NCBI RefSeq assembly: GCF_038446665.1
Contig: NZ_CP151802.1
Span: 3,410,001-3,474,000, forward strand
Direction of reading: 5' to 3'
DNA length: 64,000 nt
Origin: Lysobacter sp. FW306-1B-D06B
Lineage (GTDB): Bacteria > Pseudomonadota > Gammaproteobacteria > Xanthomonadales > Xanthomonadaceae
Positions within the stretch are counted from its first letter, which is position 1. Each line of letters opens with the position of its first letter. Shown one piece after another: positions 17,844 to 26,984 of the stretch. Both the position numbers and the translations under genes were made by a program. A model generated the notes under the pieces. The model ran no database searches. It was not told where the DNA came from and worked only from the letters and a program-made list of their open reading frames with translations.

Positions 17844-18941
17844 TCAGTCGCCCATCTGCTTCTGCAGGTGTTCCCAACGCTCCTGCGCGTCGATGGTGCG
17901 CTCGGCGGTGAGGCGCGCTTCCAGGCGCTCCAGGCCGATTTCCTCGCCGGTGTCGACGCAGTAGCCGTAGTCGCCCGAATCCACGCGCTTGAGCGTGCTG
18001 TCGATCTTGCTGATCAGCTTGCGGTAGCGGTCGCGGGTGCGCAGCTCCAGCGAGTTTTCGGTCTCGCGGGTGGCGCGCTCGGCCTCGTCGCCGACGTCGC
18101 GGACTTCGTCCTTGAGGTTCTCGATCGTCTGCTTGGATTCCTCGACCAGATCCGCGCGCCAGTGAAGCAGGCGCTGGCGGAAGTACTCGAGCTGGAGCGG
18201 GTTCATGTATTCCTCATCGACCGCGGGCTTGTAGCCCTTCGGAACGATGGGGCGCCCAGTGGCTTCATCGGTGGAGTACGGCACGACTTTGACCTTGCCT
18301 TTCGGCGCGGGGGCCTGCGGCTTGGCGACGACGGCCACGGCCACCTTGCCGGCCGGGCGCGGAGCGGTCTTGGTCGCGGGGGTGCTGGCGGCCGCCGCCT
18401 TGGGTGCAGGCGCCTTGTTGGATACGGGCTGTGTCACTGGATTCTTGGCAACTTCTGGCTTGCTGGCGACCGGTTGCGCCGCCGGGGTGGCGGGGGCCGA
18501 TACGGCTGCGGGTTTCTTGACGACAGGCTTGCTCTCCGGCTTTGCGGCCGTGGGCTTGCCTTCCTTGGGGGAAACGGCCTTCACCGGCGTGGTCTTCACC
18601 GGGGCGGCCTTCTTTACGGGCGCCGGAGCCTGCTTGGCGACCGGCTTGCTCGCGGGGGCCGCCTTCTTGGCGACCACCGGCTTCTTGGCAGCGGCGGCCT
18701 TGGCCGGCGCCTTCTTGGTGGCAGCCGCCTTCTTGGCGACCGGCTTCTTCACCGGTGCCGCCTTTTTGGCTGGGGCCGCCTTCTTGGCTTCGGGCTTCTT
18801 GCTGACCACCTTCTTGGCGGCCGGCTTCTTCGCCGCGGTCTTCTTTGCTGCGGGTTTGCTGGACGCGGCCTTCTTGGCGGCCGGCTTGACGGTCTTCTTG
18901 ATGGCCTTGGCGGCCTTCTTCGCGGTTTTTTTCACTGCCAC
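17844..18941 (-). CDS. DksA/TraR-like protein with long Lys/Ala/Pro-rich N-terminus
   Basis: A 365-residue protein. Residues about 1-240 are low-complexity Lys/Ala/Pro sequence (AAKK and PAAKK motifs) like histone H1 tails; residues about 250-365 form a DksA-like coiled coil and C-terminal domain (MNPLQLEYFRQRLLHWRADL). DksA binds the RNA polymerase secondary channel. The zinc-finger positions read YGYCVDTGEEIG and TAERTIDAQERW, leaving only one of four Cys, so it is zinc-independent, as in many DksA-like paralogues. GTG at 18941 is preferred over upstream starts because AGAAGGA lies about ten bases before it and the upstream segment is not conserved-looking. The tail probably binds nucleic acid (inference). 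Confidence 0.82.
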   Translation of the reverse strand: MAVKKTAKKAAKAIKKTVKPAAKKAASSKPAAKKTAAKKPAAKKVVSKKPEAKKAAPAKKAAPVKKPVAKKAAATKKAPAKAAAAKKPVVAKKAAPASKPVAKQAPAPVKKAAPVKTTPVKAVSPKEGKPTAAKPESKPVVKKPAAVSAPATPAAQPVASKPEVAKNPVTQPVSNKAPAPKAAAASTPATKTAPRPAGKVAVAVVAKPQAPAPKGKVKVVPYSTDEATGRPIVPKGYKPAVDEEYMNPLQLEYFRQRLLHWRADLVEESKQTIENLKDEVRDVGDEAERATRETENSLELRTRDRYRKLISKIDSTLKRVDSGDYGYCVDTGEEIGLERLEARLTAERTIDAQERWEHLQKQMGD

Positions 18942-19206
18942 GAGCGACGTGTCCTTCTGTTCCCTGAGGACCTCCGGACGGCAGGTCCGAAGGCGGTGTG
19001 CAGCACAGCATGCCCCACTTTGCGTTACGGCATGCAAGTGCCGGAACTCTTCTCGGACGCCAGGATCGTGCCGGTTCCGCGAAGTGCGGCCGTCCTGTTC
19101 GGATCGACCGGAAACTGGAGCCTTGTGACGGGAAAGCGCGCTGTTATACCCTGCCCCGGCACCTGCGGCAACCGCATATTCAAGTGCCTGTCCGCATTAA
19201 GGAACC

Positions 19207-19464
19207 GTGATCGACCGTCTCCTCATCGTCGTGCTGCGCGGCTACAAGCGCTGGATCAGTCCGCTGCTTGGTCCGCGCTGCCGCTTCCACCCGACCTGTT
19301 CGGAATACGCCATGCAGGCCATCGCCCGTTTCGGCGCGTTCAAGGGCGGCTGGCTTGCGTTGCGCCGGATCCTGCGTTGCCATCCCCTTCACCCGGGCGG
19401 GATCGATCCCGTGCCGGAACCTTCATCCGGGAAACACTCATGCCATCGACCCCTTCGACGCTGA
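19207..19464 (+). CDS. yidD: YidD membrane-insertion efficiency factor
   Basis: An 85-residue protein with the YidD/DUF37 signature: [51 protein letters not shown]. YidD is a small membrane-associated protein aiding YidC-dependent insertion (family knowledge). Start GTG at 19207. It is not beside rpmH, rnpA and yidC as is usual, but directly precedes pyrC and overlaps its start by 25 bases, so the last eight codons are read in two frames. Confidence 0.9.
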   Translation: MIDRLLIVVLRGYKRWISPLLGPRCRFHPTCSEYAMQAIARFGAFKGGWLALRRILRCHPLHPGGIDPVPEPSSGKHSCHRPLRR

Positions 19465-20795
19465 TCGTCAACGCCCGCCTGGTCAACGAAGGCCGCGAAT
19501 TCGACGGCGACCTGCGCTTCGAGGACGGCCAGATCGCGCAGATCGGCAGCGGCCTGTCGGCGCGCGCCAACGAAACGGTGATCGACGCCGCCGGCCGTCG
19601 CCTGCTGCCGGGCATGATCGACGACCAGGTGCATTTCCGCGAACCGGGCATGGAATACAAAGCGGACATGGCGACCGAATCGGCCGCGGCCGTCGCCGGC
19701 GGCCTGACCACGTTCATGGACATGCCCAACACCAGCCCGCCCACGCTCGACGCGGCGGCGCTGGAGGACAAGTACCGGCGCGCCGCCGGCCGCGCCTGGG
19801 GCAACTACGGCTTCTACATGGGCGCCAGCAACGACAACCTGGCCGCCATCCAGTCGCTGGACCCGCGCAGCGCGCCGGGCATCAAGGTCTTCATGGGCGC
19901 CTCCACGGGCAACATGCTGGTGGACAACCCGGAGATCCTCGACGGCATCTTCCGCGACGCGCCCACGCCGATCATCACGCACTGCGAAGACACGCCGATG
20001 ATCGACGTCGAACTCGCCCGCTACAAGGCGAAGTACGGCGACGACATCCCGGCCGCGTGCCACCCGGACATCCGTTCGCGCGAGGCATGCATGAAGTCCA
20101 CGCAGCTGGCGCTGTCGCTGGCGCGCAAGCACGACTCGCGCCTGCACGTGCTGCACATCAGCACCGCCGACGAACTGGCGTTGTTCGAGCGTGGCCCGCT
20201 GGTGCGCGCCGACGGCAGCCGCAAGCGCATCACCGCCGAAACCTGCATCCACTTCACGCGCTTCGATCGCGCCGACTATGCGCGCCTGGGGCACCTGATC
20301 AAGTGCAATCCGGCGATCAAGGACGCCAGCGATCGCGAGGCGATCATCCAGGCGCTGGCCGATGACGTGCTGGACGTGCTCGCCACCGACCACGCGCCGC
20401 ACACGCTGGAAGAAAAGGCGCGGCCGTACACCGGCGCGCCCAGCGGCCTGCCGCTGGTGCAGTACGCACTGAACGCCGCGCTCGAACTGGTGCACGAAGG
20501 ACGACTGACCACCGCGCAGGTGGTGCAGAAGTTCGCGCACGCGCCGGCGCAGCTGTTCGACGTGATCGGACGCGGCTTCCTGCGCGAAGGCTACGCAGCC
20601 GACCTGGTGCTGATCGACGACACGCCGTTCACCGTGCAGCGCGAGGACGTGCTGTCCAAGTGCGGCTGGTCGCCGTTCGAAGGCACGACGTTCCGTTCCC
20701 GCATCGCTTCGACCTGGGTCAACGGCATGCTCGCGTGGGACGGCCGCCAGCTGGTGGGCCAGCCGCAGGGCCAGCGCCTGGCCTTCGATCGATGA
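19440..20795 (+). CDS. pyrC: Dihydroorotase, class I type
   Basis: A 451-residue amidohydrolase-superfamily protein annotated by similarity as dihydroorotase, the ring-closing step of pyrimidine synthesis. GIKVFMGAS holds the Lys normally carboxylated; ITHCED, HVLHIST and LATDHAPHT hold metal-ligand His and catalytic Asp. The first metal motif reads [11 protein letters not shown], so the first His of HxH is Gln, a subclass seen in several bacteria. The ATG at 19440 overlaps yidD, and the stop overlaps the M23 gene (ATGA). The open frame extends far upstream but without meaning. A hydantoinase-like role cannot be excluded. Confidence 0.87.
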   Translation: MPSTPSTLIVNARLVNEGREFDGDLRFEDGQIAQIGSGLSARANETVIDAAGRRLLPGMIDDQVHFREPGMEYKADMATESAAAVAGGLTTFMDMPNTSPPTLDAAALEDKYRRAAGRAWGNYGFYMGASNDNLAAIQSLDPRSAPGIKVFMGASTGNMLVDNPEILDGIFRDAPTPIITHCEDTPMIDVELARYKAKYGDDIPAACHPDIRSREACMKSTQLALSLARKHDSRLHVLHISTADELALFERGPLVRADGSRKRITAETCIHFTRFDRADYARLGHLIKCNPAIKDASDREAIIQALADDVLDVLATDHAPHTLEEKARPYTGAPSGLPLVQYALNAALELVHEGRLTTAQVVQKFAHAPAQLFDVIGRGFLREGYAADLVLIDDTPFTVQREDVLSKCGWSPFEGTTFRSRIASTWVNGMLAWDGRQLVGQPQGQRLAFDR

Positions 20796-21673
20796 GACGT
20801 GGCTTCGTGATCGCGCTGTCGCTGTTGGCGACGGCGCTGGCAGGCTGTGCATCCACGCCCGTGGCCGCCGCAGCCGCGAACATCGCACCGGCCATGGCCG
20901 CGAGCGGTGCCAGCGTGGATACGCGCGTGGTCTTTCCCGCTTCGGTGCAGCAGGGCGCGCTGGTGTTCGGCAAAGTGCCGGCGGATGCGAGCGTGCGTTA
21001 CGGAACGCGCACGCTGCGGCCGACGAACTACGGCACGGTCGTGTTCGGCATCGGACGGGACGAAGCGGGACCGGTGAGCGTGGACGTCACCACCTCCGAC
21101 GGGCGAACGCAGTCGGCACGCATCGCCGTGACGCCGCGCGACTGGCCGATCGAGAATGTGCGCGGCGTACCGCCCAAGACGGTCGAGCCGCCGCCGGAGA
21201 TCGCCGCCCGCATCGAACGCGAACAGGCGCAGGTCATCGCCGCGCGTAACCGGGACGACGATCGCGCGGACTTCGCGCAGCCCTTCGTCTGGCCGGTAAA
21301 GGGCCGCATCAGCGGCCGCTTCGGCAACCAGCGCGTCTACAACGGCGTGCCGAAGTCACCGCATTCGGGGATGGACATCGCCGCGCCGACGGGCACGCCG
21401 GTGCTGGCGCCGGCTGCGGGCGTGGTGACGTTCGTCGGGCCCGACCTCTACCTCACCGGCGGCACGCTGCTGCTCGACCACGGGCACGGCGTGAGCTCGA
21501 ATTTTCTGCACCTGTCGCGCATCGACGTGAAGGTGGGCGATCGTGTGACGCAGGGGCAGGTGATCGGCGCCGTTGGCGCGACGGGCCGCGCGACGGGGCC
21601 GCATCTGCATTGGGGGATGAACTGGTTCGATGTGCGCGTGGATCCGTTGCTGGTGCTGGAGCGGACGAAGTAA
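20792..21673 (+). CDS. M23 (LytM) metallopeptidase, lipoprotein
   Basis: A 293-residue cell-wall peptidase or amidase activator. A lipobox (SLLATALAGCAS) directs it to a membrane as a lipoprotein. Residues about 20-130 form an N-terminal beta domain; the M23 domain follows, with PHSGMDIAAPTGTPVLAPA (first zinc ligands His and Asp) and ATGPHLHWGMNWF (the HxH pair). All four key residues are present, so it is probably catalytic rather than a degenerate EnvC-type activator. Its ATG overlaps the pyrC stop. Confidence 0.9.
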   Translation: MRRGFVIALSLLATALAGCASTPVAAAAANIAPAMAASGASVDTRVVFPASVQQGALVFGKVPADASVRYGTRTLRPTNYGTVVFGIGRDEAGPVSVDVTTSDGRTQSARIAVTPRDWPIENVRGVPPKTVEPPPEIAARIEREQAQVIAARNRDDDRADFAQPFVWPVKGRISGRFGNQRVYNGVPKSPHSGMDIAAPTGTPVLAPAAGVVTFVGPDLYLTGGTLLLDHGHGVSSNFLHLSRIDVKVGDRVTQGQVIGAVGATGRATGPHLHWGMNWFDVRVDPLLVLERTK

Positions 21674-21740
21674 ACGCTCGCTAGATGGCGTGCGGAATCT
21701 GTCTGCGCGTCCGCTCACCTGCCAGTTCGGCCTTCTGCCC

Positions 21741-21830
21741 ACCGTCATTCCAGCGAAAGCTGGAATCCAGTTTGCTTGATGCGTGCAGCGCAAGATCAAG
21801 ATGGATTCCAGCTTTCGCTGGAATGACGGT
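21741..21830. repeat. Long inverted repeat between convergent genes
   Basis: A perfect 29-base arm at 21741-21769 (begins ACCGTCATTCCAGCG) is inverted at 21802-21830 with 32 bases between. Each arm is itself nearly palindromic (CCAGCGAAAGCTGG). It lies between the M23 and GGDEF genes, which converge. Related GTCAT-containing arms occur at 28483-28510 and 36006-36245. Confidence 0.9.
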
Positions 21831-21874
21831 ACGTCACCGGAGGTAAAGCGAGCGGCTTGGCCGCAACCCGGGCG

Positions 21875-23599
21875 TCACATCACCGTACTGGTGTCATGCG
21901 CATTGGCCGTGTTCGCCACCGGCGTCGCCGCCGTGGTGCGCAGGCGCGAGGCCGTGTAGCCGGTGACGCGGTCGCGGCCGGCGGCCTTGCTGGCATACAG
22001 CGCGGCATCGGCGCGTTCGAGCAGCTTTTCCACGCTTTCGCCGTGGTGCAGCTCGGCGACGCCCAGACTCAAAGTCGTGCTGAACAAACGGTTGTCGATC
22101 GACAGTGGCCGGCAGTTCACCGCCGCGCGCAGGTTCTCGGCCACGCACAGCGCCTCGCGCAACTGCGTGTCGGGCAGCACCACCAGGACTTCGTCGCCGC
22201 CGTAACGCCCGAACAGGTCGTAGGTACGCAAGCGGTTGCGCGTGCGCAGCGCGACAATGCGCAGCGTCTGATCGCCGACGCGGTGACCGTGCGCATCGTT
22301 GATCCGCTTGAAGAAATCGATGTCGAAGAACACCACCGACAGCGGACGCCGCCCGCGATGCGCGGCGTCGGCAAGCGCCTCCAGGCGCTCGTTGATCGCC
22401 GAACGCGTGAGCGCGCCGGTGAGCACGTCGTAGGTCGCCAGTCGGCTGGCGTGGTCGCGATCGCGGCGCATCTGGTGCATGTGGTCGGTCAGGCCGATGG
22501 TCAGCACCAGGCCGCCCATCGCCAGGCCGATCGGGAACGCGTACTCCATCCACTCCGGATTGCGCCAACCGCCAAGCAGTTCGCCCATGCGCAGCATGAC
22601 GAGCGCGATCATCGGCGCCCACGACAGCACCATGAAATACGCCTCGCGCTGCCGGCTCCACGCGCCGGCGATGCTGGCGACGAAGGTCGTCACCGCCGAC
22701 ACCAGGAAGACCGCATTCGCCAGCCACCCCAGCCAACCCGCCGCGCTGCCCAGGTTGGCCAGCAGCAGCACCAGCAGCACCGCGTTGCAGCCGTGCAGCA
22801 CGCGCATGAAACGTGGATGGCGTTCCGGGAGGTTGAGGTAGAGCGCGACGAAGCTGTTGCTCGCCAGCACGCCGAGCAGACCGAACATGCGGCCCACGCG
22901 CGGATCCGCGCCGACCAGGTCGGCCAGCCACGGCAGCGCGCGCACCTCGCCGCCGACACAGGCCAGGTACAGCGCCTGCGACGCCAGCGTCAGGAACAGA
23001 TACGCATAGCTGCGTTCGCCGATTCCCACCCAGAAGCCCACGGCCAGCAGCGCCAGGACGACCAGCGTCCCCAGCACGAACGTGCGCAGGGCGACGTGCC
23101 GCAGGTCCTGGCGATGCACCACCGTCAGCGGCTCCACGTCCACCGCCATCGGCGACGGGGTCAGGGCCTGCACGCGCAGGTAGATCGATTCGCCGGTGGC
23201 CAGCCCCTGCGGCAGCGGGATCACCAATGCGCGGGTCGAGAAGTCGGGATCGGCGTCGCTGCCGACCAGGCCGCGGCGCACCGGCAGGACTTCGCCGGGC
23301 CGCCAGACTTCGACGTGGTTGAGATAGGGGAAGCGCAGGACCAGGTTCGGCGATTCGGCCGGCGACACAGACTGGCGTGCGGTCAGCCGCCACCAGCGCG
23401 GACGGCTGCTGGTCTCGTGGATGGCCTGGCCTTCGACGCGGGCGAATTCGCTCTGGTGCCCGCCGGAGACGACCTGGGCCGGCACAGGATCGCCGTCGAG
23501 CCGGGACATGTCGAACAGCTGCGCCGACGCGGACGTCGCCACGAGCATGCCGAACCCGGCCAAAGCAGCCTGCCACCACCGACGCAAGGGTTTCCCCAT
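21875..23599 (-). CDS. Membrane diguanylate cyclase (7TM-DISM plus GGDEF)
   Basis: A 574-residue sensor. A signal peptide precedes a periplasmic 7TMR-DISM extracellular-2-type domain (residues about 25-175), then about seven membrane segments (about 178-390) and a cytoplasmic GGDEF domain (about 405-555). The signature reads RYGGDEV, with Val for the usual Phe. The product-binding I-site RxxD is present as RTYD exactly five residues before it. VVFFDIDFFKRINDAHGH carries the metal-binding Asp. It should make cyclic di-GMP under feedback control, though the changed last residue could lower activity. Confidence 0.88.
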   Translation of the reverse strand: MGKPLRRWWQAALAGFGMLVATSASAQLFDMSRLDGDPVPAQVVSGGHQSEFARVEGQAIHETSSRPRWWRLTARQSVSPAESPNLVLRFPYLNHVEVWRPGEVLPVRRGLVGSDADPDFSTRALVIPLPQGLATGESIYLRVQALTPSPMAVDVEPLTVVHRQDLRHVALRTFVLGTLVVLALLAVGFWVGIGERSYAYLFLTLASQALYLACVGGEVRALPWLADLVGADPRVGRMFGLLGVLASNSFVALYLNLPERHPRFMRVLHGCNAVLLVLLLANLGSAAGWLGWLANAVFLVSAVTTFVASIAGAWSRQREAYFMVLSWAPMIALVMLRMGELLGGWRNPEWMEYAFPIGLAMGGLVLTIGLTDHMHQMRRDRDHASRLATYDVLTGALTRSAINERLEALADAAHRGRRPLSVVFFDIDFFKRINDAHGHRVGDQTLRIVALRTRNRLRTYDLFGRYGGDEVLVVLPDTQLREALCVAENLRAAVNCRPLSIDNRLFSTTLSLGVAELHHGESVEKLLERADAALYASKAAGRDRVTGYTASRLRTTAATPVANTANAHDTSTVM

Positions 23600-23696
23600 G
23601 ACCCGTCTGGTCCCCGAGCTAGGTCAGGGAGCATAGCGTAGTGAGAACTGCGTCGCGAAAACGCCCGACGAAGGGCGGCCCGACGCCGGCCGGCGG

Positions 23697-24629
23697 TCAG
23701 GCCGAGGTGCCCTGCCCCGTGACCCGCGCCACGGCGTCGTGGGCGTGCAGGCTCTCGAAATGGGCCACCTGTGCGTCGAAACGCTCGATCCTCGGATCGG
23801 CCGACAGCGCGGCCGCCACCCGGCGGGCGGCGTCCTCGCAGAACATCAGGTTCTCGGCGTTGAGGCGGGCGAAGGCCTGTTCGTCCTCGCGCTTCACGGC
23901 CGTCTGCACCGGGGTGGCCAGCGCCGCCTCGAGGGAGTCGATCAACGCCGCAAGCGGGAGTTCGTCGAAGGCCGGGCGCAGTTCCACGCGCACGTCGGCG
24001 CGGCTGCGCTGCGCGTGCGGCGTGGCGGCCAGCCCGCGCTCGGAAGACAGCCACTCGCTCACCACCGCCGTCGAAAGCGGGCGCGCGGCGGCGAAATCTT
24101 CGGAGAAGCGCTCGGCGTTGAGCTGGCGCGACAACGCAGCAGAGGCCGGACAGGTGCTGGAGTATTCGACGCTGAAACGCAGCGCAAGATGCAGGTGCCC
24201 CTCGCGCAGCGTCGCCTCGATTTCCACCGGATAGCGCTTCCAGCCCGCATTGGCGCTGGCCAGCGCGCGACGCAACAGCAGTTGTTCGTAGCGCAACACC
24301 AGACGCGCCGCGCTGGAAATACCGCCCTGCTTCTCCACCAGCGTCTGCAACACGCGGCGCAGGCCGGCCGGCGTGACGGTCTCGCTGGCGAAGGCATCCT
24401 GCAATTGCAGGTACATGCGCGACATGTGGATGCCACGCGCGTTGGCGTCCTTCAGGTCCACCGCGACGTCGACCGATGCGGCGACGGTGATCGTCTCGCC
24501 GTCGGAACCTGTGACGCGCAGCGGAAGCGCGATGTTGGACATGCCGACCCAGTCGAGCGGTCGCGCCGCGGCGGCGGCGTCGAAAGCGACATCGGGGAGA
24601 CGGCGCGGAGTGGTCGAGGTCGTGGTCAC
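23697..24629 (-). CDS. folE2: GTP cyclohydrolase FolE2 (type IB)
   Basis: A 310-residue GCYH-IB enzyme (COG1469 family) that opens GTP to dihydroneopterin triphosphate for folate synthesis. LDWVGMSNIALPL begins the conserved fold, ARGIHMSRMYLQLQ and EYSSTCPASAALSRQL (metal-binding Cys) follow, and LNAENLMFCEDAARRV is typical near the C-terminus. FolE2 accepts metals other than zinc, and in some bacteria it is controlled by Zur; no clear Zur box is visible in 24630-24813. Its neighbours are unrelated. Confidence 0.93.
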   Translation of the reverse strand: MTTTSTTPRRLPDVAFDAAAAARPLDWVGMSNIALPLRVTGSDGETITVAASVDVAVDLKDANARGIHMSRMYLQLQDAFASETVTPAGLRRVLQTLVEKQGGISSAARLVLRYEQLLLRRALASANAGWKRYPVEIEATLREGHLHLALRFSVEYSSTCPASAALSRQLNAERFSEDFAAARPLSTAVVSEWLSSERGLAATPHAQRSRADVRVELRPAFDELPLAALIDSLEAALATPVQTAVKREDEQAFARLNAENLMFCEDAARRVAAALSADPRIERFDAQVAHFESLHAHDAVARVTGQGTSA

Positions 24630-24813
24630 GGCGTTTGAAGTGGGGTCGGCGCGGGGAGCGCAGCGGGGGCCATTGTAGCGGCCGCTCCGGCGGCGGCCGG
24701 CGGAGGGGCTGCAACAGTCAGTTCCGGCGCGCGCTGGCGCCTATCGGGACGATAGTCGAGGCTGCCATTCCTGGCGGATCGCTACGGGACTCATGCCGCG
24801 CAAGCGACCTGCC

Positions 24814-25518
24814 TTACCCGCGTGCGCCGTGCCAGGCGGTCCACAGGGCCGACCAGGGCGGCAGCGGCGTGGCGGCGTCACCGCGACGCAGACGCTGGCG
24901 GGCCAGCGCGGCCCACAGGCGTCGCGGCCGGGTGGCGGTGGCGTTCGGCCAGTGCCTGGACAGTTCGTCTCCCCAGGCGTGCGCCATCGCGCCCTCGCCG
25001 GACCGGGCCAGCACGCTCAGCGGGGCGGCCGACTCGCCGGTGTGCGCCAGCCGTGCATGCAGCAGGCCGGCCTGCACGAGCGCCAGGCCGTCCGCGGTCC
25101 CGCTGAACAGCGACGCCTCGACCTCGCCCGCGGCCTGCGCGAACGACTTCAACATGGCGAAGGCGTCGTCGCGATCGCGCGGGCGCTCGCGGGTTTCGCG
25201 CAACGACGGGACGGCCGCCGCGAGCACCTGCCAGGGCGCCGGCAGCTTCTGCAGCGCGATGCCCAGCGGATGCCGACGGACGCCGCGCGACCAGCCCTGC
25301 AGCTCTTCCATCCACCACGCCAGCTTCGCCTCGCCCGGGCGGGCGTCATCGCCGCCCCAGGCCGCATCCGTCAGTTCCTGCAGCAGTGCGGCCCAGGCCA
25401 GTGCCGTGTCGCGCTGATGCAGCGGCACGAAGACCTGCGCCACGCCCCACTCCGGCCAGCGCGCGCGCCATTTGTCGAGGAAGCTGTCGAGCGCCTCGTC
25501 GCGGTCGGGTGCCGTCAT
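24814..25518 (-). CDS. Squalene/phytoene-synthase-like protein without catalytic Asp motifs
   Basis: A 234-residue protein of the SQS/PSY fold, NDUFAF6-like side. LAWAALLQELTDAAW and AKLAWWMEELQGWSRG match the family pattern where true synthases have a DxxxD motif, but the aspartates are absent here, and the protein is shorter than the usual 280-plus residues. It is therefore probably not a prenyl synthase. The ATG 25516-25518 overlaps the stop of the upstream HAD phosphatase gene (ATGA), making it the last gene of the mtaD-ubiG-phosphatase operon. Role unknown. Confidence 0.7.
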   Translation of the reverse strand: MTAPDRDEALDSFLDKWRARWPEWGVAQVFVPLHQRDTALAWAALLQELTDAAWGGDDARPGEAKLAWWMEELQGWSRGVRRHPLGIALQKLPAPWQVLAAAVPSLRETRERPRDRDDAFAMLKSFAQAAGEVEASLFSGTADGLALVQAGLLHARLAHTGESAAPLSVLARSGEGAMAHAWGDELSRHWPNATATRPRRLWAALARQRLRRGDAATPLPPWSALWTAWHGARG

Positions 25519-26204
25519 CGGGTGACCGGCCAGGCGTCGGGACGCAGCAGCTCCGAAGGCGTTTCGATCATCACGTCGCCCTGCCAGGCGCTCGGATCGT
25601 CCCCGTCGAGGCGATAGCCCCACAGCGCGACCACGGACGGCATCCCGGCGGCGCGCGCGGCGACGATATCGCGCTCATCGTCGCCGACATACACGCAGTC
25701 TTCCGGCGCCACGCCGATGCGTTCGGCCGCGACGAGCAGCGGCAACGGATGCGGCTTGCGCTCGCTGAGCGTGTCGCCGCCGATCAGCACCGCGCAGCGC
25801 GTTTCCCAGCCCAGCACGGGGATGACCTGGCGCGCGAGGTATTCGGGCTTGTTGGTGACGATGCCCCAGATGCAACCGGACTGTTCCAGGGCCGCGAGCA
25901 TCGCGTCGACGCCGTCGAACAGAACGCTATGACGTCCCAGCGCCTGCTCGTAGCTGTCCAGGAATTCGGGAAGCCAGTGCTGACGCTCATCCTCCGGAAC
26001 CTCGGGGAAGGCCGCCGCGACCATCGCGCGCCCGCCCTTGGACACGTGCGGGCGCAGCTCGGTCAGCGCCATCGGCGGCTGGTTGCGGCGCGCGCGCATC
26101 GCGTCGATCGCCGCGACCATGTCCGGCGCGCTGTCCAGCAGCGTGCCGTCCAGGTCGAACAGCACCGCCTTGGGAAACTTCACCGCCTCCACCACCGCCA
26201 TCAC
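25515..26204 (-). CDS. HAD phosphatase: phosphoglycolate phosphatase or MupP
   Basis: A 229-residue haloacid-dehalogenase phosphatase. Motif [18 protein letters not shown] has both catalytic Asp, motif II is [15 protein letters not shown] has the Lys and YVGDDERDI the final acidic pair. By sequence it is Gph-like. In Pseudomonas the HAD gene next to ubiG is MupP, the N-acetylmuramate-6-phosphate phosphatase of peptidoglycan recycling, so that role is a serious alternative from context. Its start overlaps the ubiG stop and its stop overlaps the next gene. Confidence 0.85.
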   Translation of the reverse strand: MMAVVEAVKFPKAVLFDLDGTLLDSAPDMVAAIDAMRARRNQPPMALTELRPHVSKGGRAMVAAAFPEVPEDERQHWLPEFLDSYEQALGRHSVLFDGVDAMLAALEQSGCIWGIVTNKPEYLARQVIPVLGWETRCAVLIGGDTLSERKPHPLPLLVAAERIGVAPEDCVYVGDDERDIVAARAAGMPSVVALWGYRLDGDDPSAWQGDVMIETPSELLRPDAWPVTR

Positions 26205-26926
26205 GCCACGTCCGGCTTGGCCGCGCAGGCCAGGTAGTTCACGTCGGTGCGCGAGATCACGCGGGCGCTGTTGCGCCAGGGCTCGTACATCAGGCCGCTC
26301 ACGTCTTCCAGCGACAGGCCGGCGTCACGCAGCCAGGCGCCCAGTTCGTGCGGTTTGATGAAGTCGCGGTACTGGTGCGTTCCGCGCGGCAGCAGGCGCG
26401 CGACGTATTCGGCGCCGACGATCGCCAGCGCGAACGCGGCCGGCGTGCGGTTGAGCGTGGACAGGAACAGCTTGCCGCCCGGCCGCAGCAGCATCGTGCA
26501 GGCGCGAATGATCGAGCCGGGATCGGGCACGTGCTCGAGCATTTCCATGCAGGTGACAGCATCGAATTGCCCGGCCATCTCGTCGGCGAGCGATTCGACC
26601 GACTGCAGGCGGTAGTCGACCTTCACACCCGATTCCAAGCCGTGCAGGCGCGCGACCTTCACCAGTTCCGGTGCCAGGTCGAGCGCGGTGACGCTGGCGC
26701 CCTCGCGCGCCATCGCTTCGCTGAGCAGGCCCGCGCCACAGCCCACGTCGAGCACGCGCGCACCGCGCAATGGCGTGCGCTGCGCCACGTAGCCCAGTCG
26801 CGCGGGATTGAGGGCGTGCAGCGCCTTCTGCGGGCCTTCCGGGTCCCACCAGCGCTGCGCGAGCGCGCCGAACTTGTCGAGTTCGGACTGGCTGAAGTTG
26901 CTGTCGGTCGAGGATTGAGTCGTCAT
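26201..26926 (-). CDS. ubiG: Ubiquinone biosynthesis O-methyltransferase
   Basis: A 241-residue SAM methyltransferase doing both O-methylations of ubiquinone synthesis. [19 protein letters not shown] is the UbiG N-terminal signature, [16 protein letters not shown] the SAM motif I, and [18 protein letters not shown] the C-terminal hallmark. Start chosen at the ATG 26924-26926, with GGAGA eight bases before it; the few upstream codons (MRRLC) lack support. It sits between mtaD and the HAD gene, overlapping the latter by four bases. Confidence 0.96.
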   Translation of the reverse strand: MTTQSSTDSNFSQSELDKFGALAQRWWDPEGPQKALHALNPARLGYVAQRTPLRGARVLDVGCGAGLLSEAMAREGASVTALDLAPELVKVARLHGLESGVKVDYRLQSVESLADEMAGQFDAVTCMEMLEHVPDPGSIIRACTMLLRPGGKLFLSTLNRTPAAFALAIVGAEYVARLLPRGTHQYRDFIKPHELGAWLRDAGLSLEDVSGLMYEPWRNSARVISRTDVNYLACAAKPDVA

Positions 26927-26984
26927 GCAAAGTCTCCGCAAGCGTCATCCGGGGATGACGGCCGCAACGGATGGAATCGAAAGG

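Noticed and set aside
18250..18930. Repetitive block that could suggest a CRISPR or satellite array
   Set aside because: Repeats are codon-level Lys/Ala/Pro repeats in frame; no constant repeat/spacer spacing.
17493..19439. A very long open frame running into pyrC (to 1100 codons)
   Set aside because: Upstream of 19440 it is antisense to the nucleoside deaminase and the repetitive DksA-like gene; low-complexity high-GC sequence simply lacks stops.
21857..23641. A 594-codon plus-strand frame opposite the GGDEF gene
   Set aside because: Gln/His/Arg-rich shadow of a well-supported gene; similar antisense frames at 2164-3417, 4282-6078 and 62731-63984 were rejected for the same reason.
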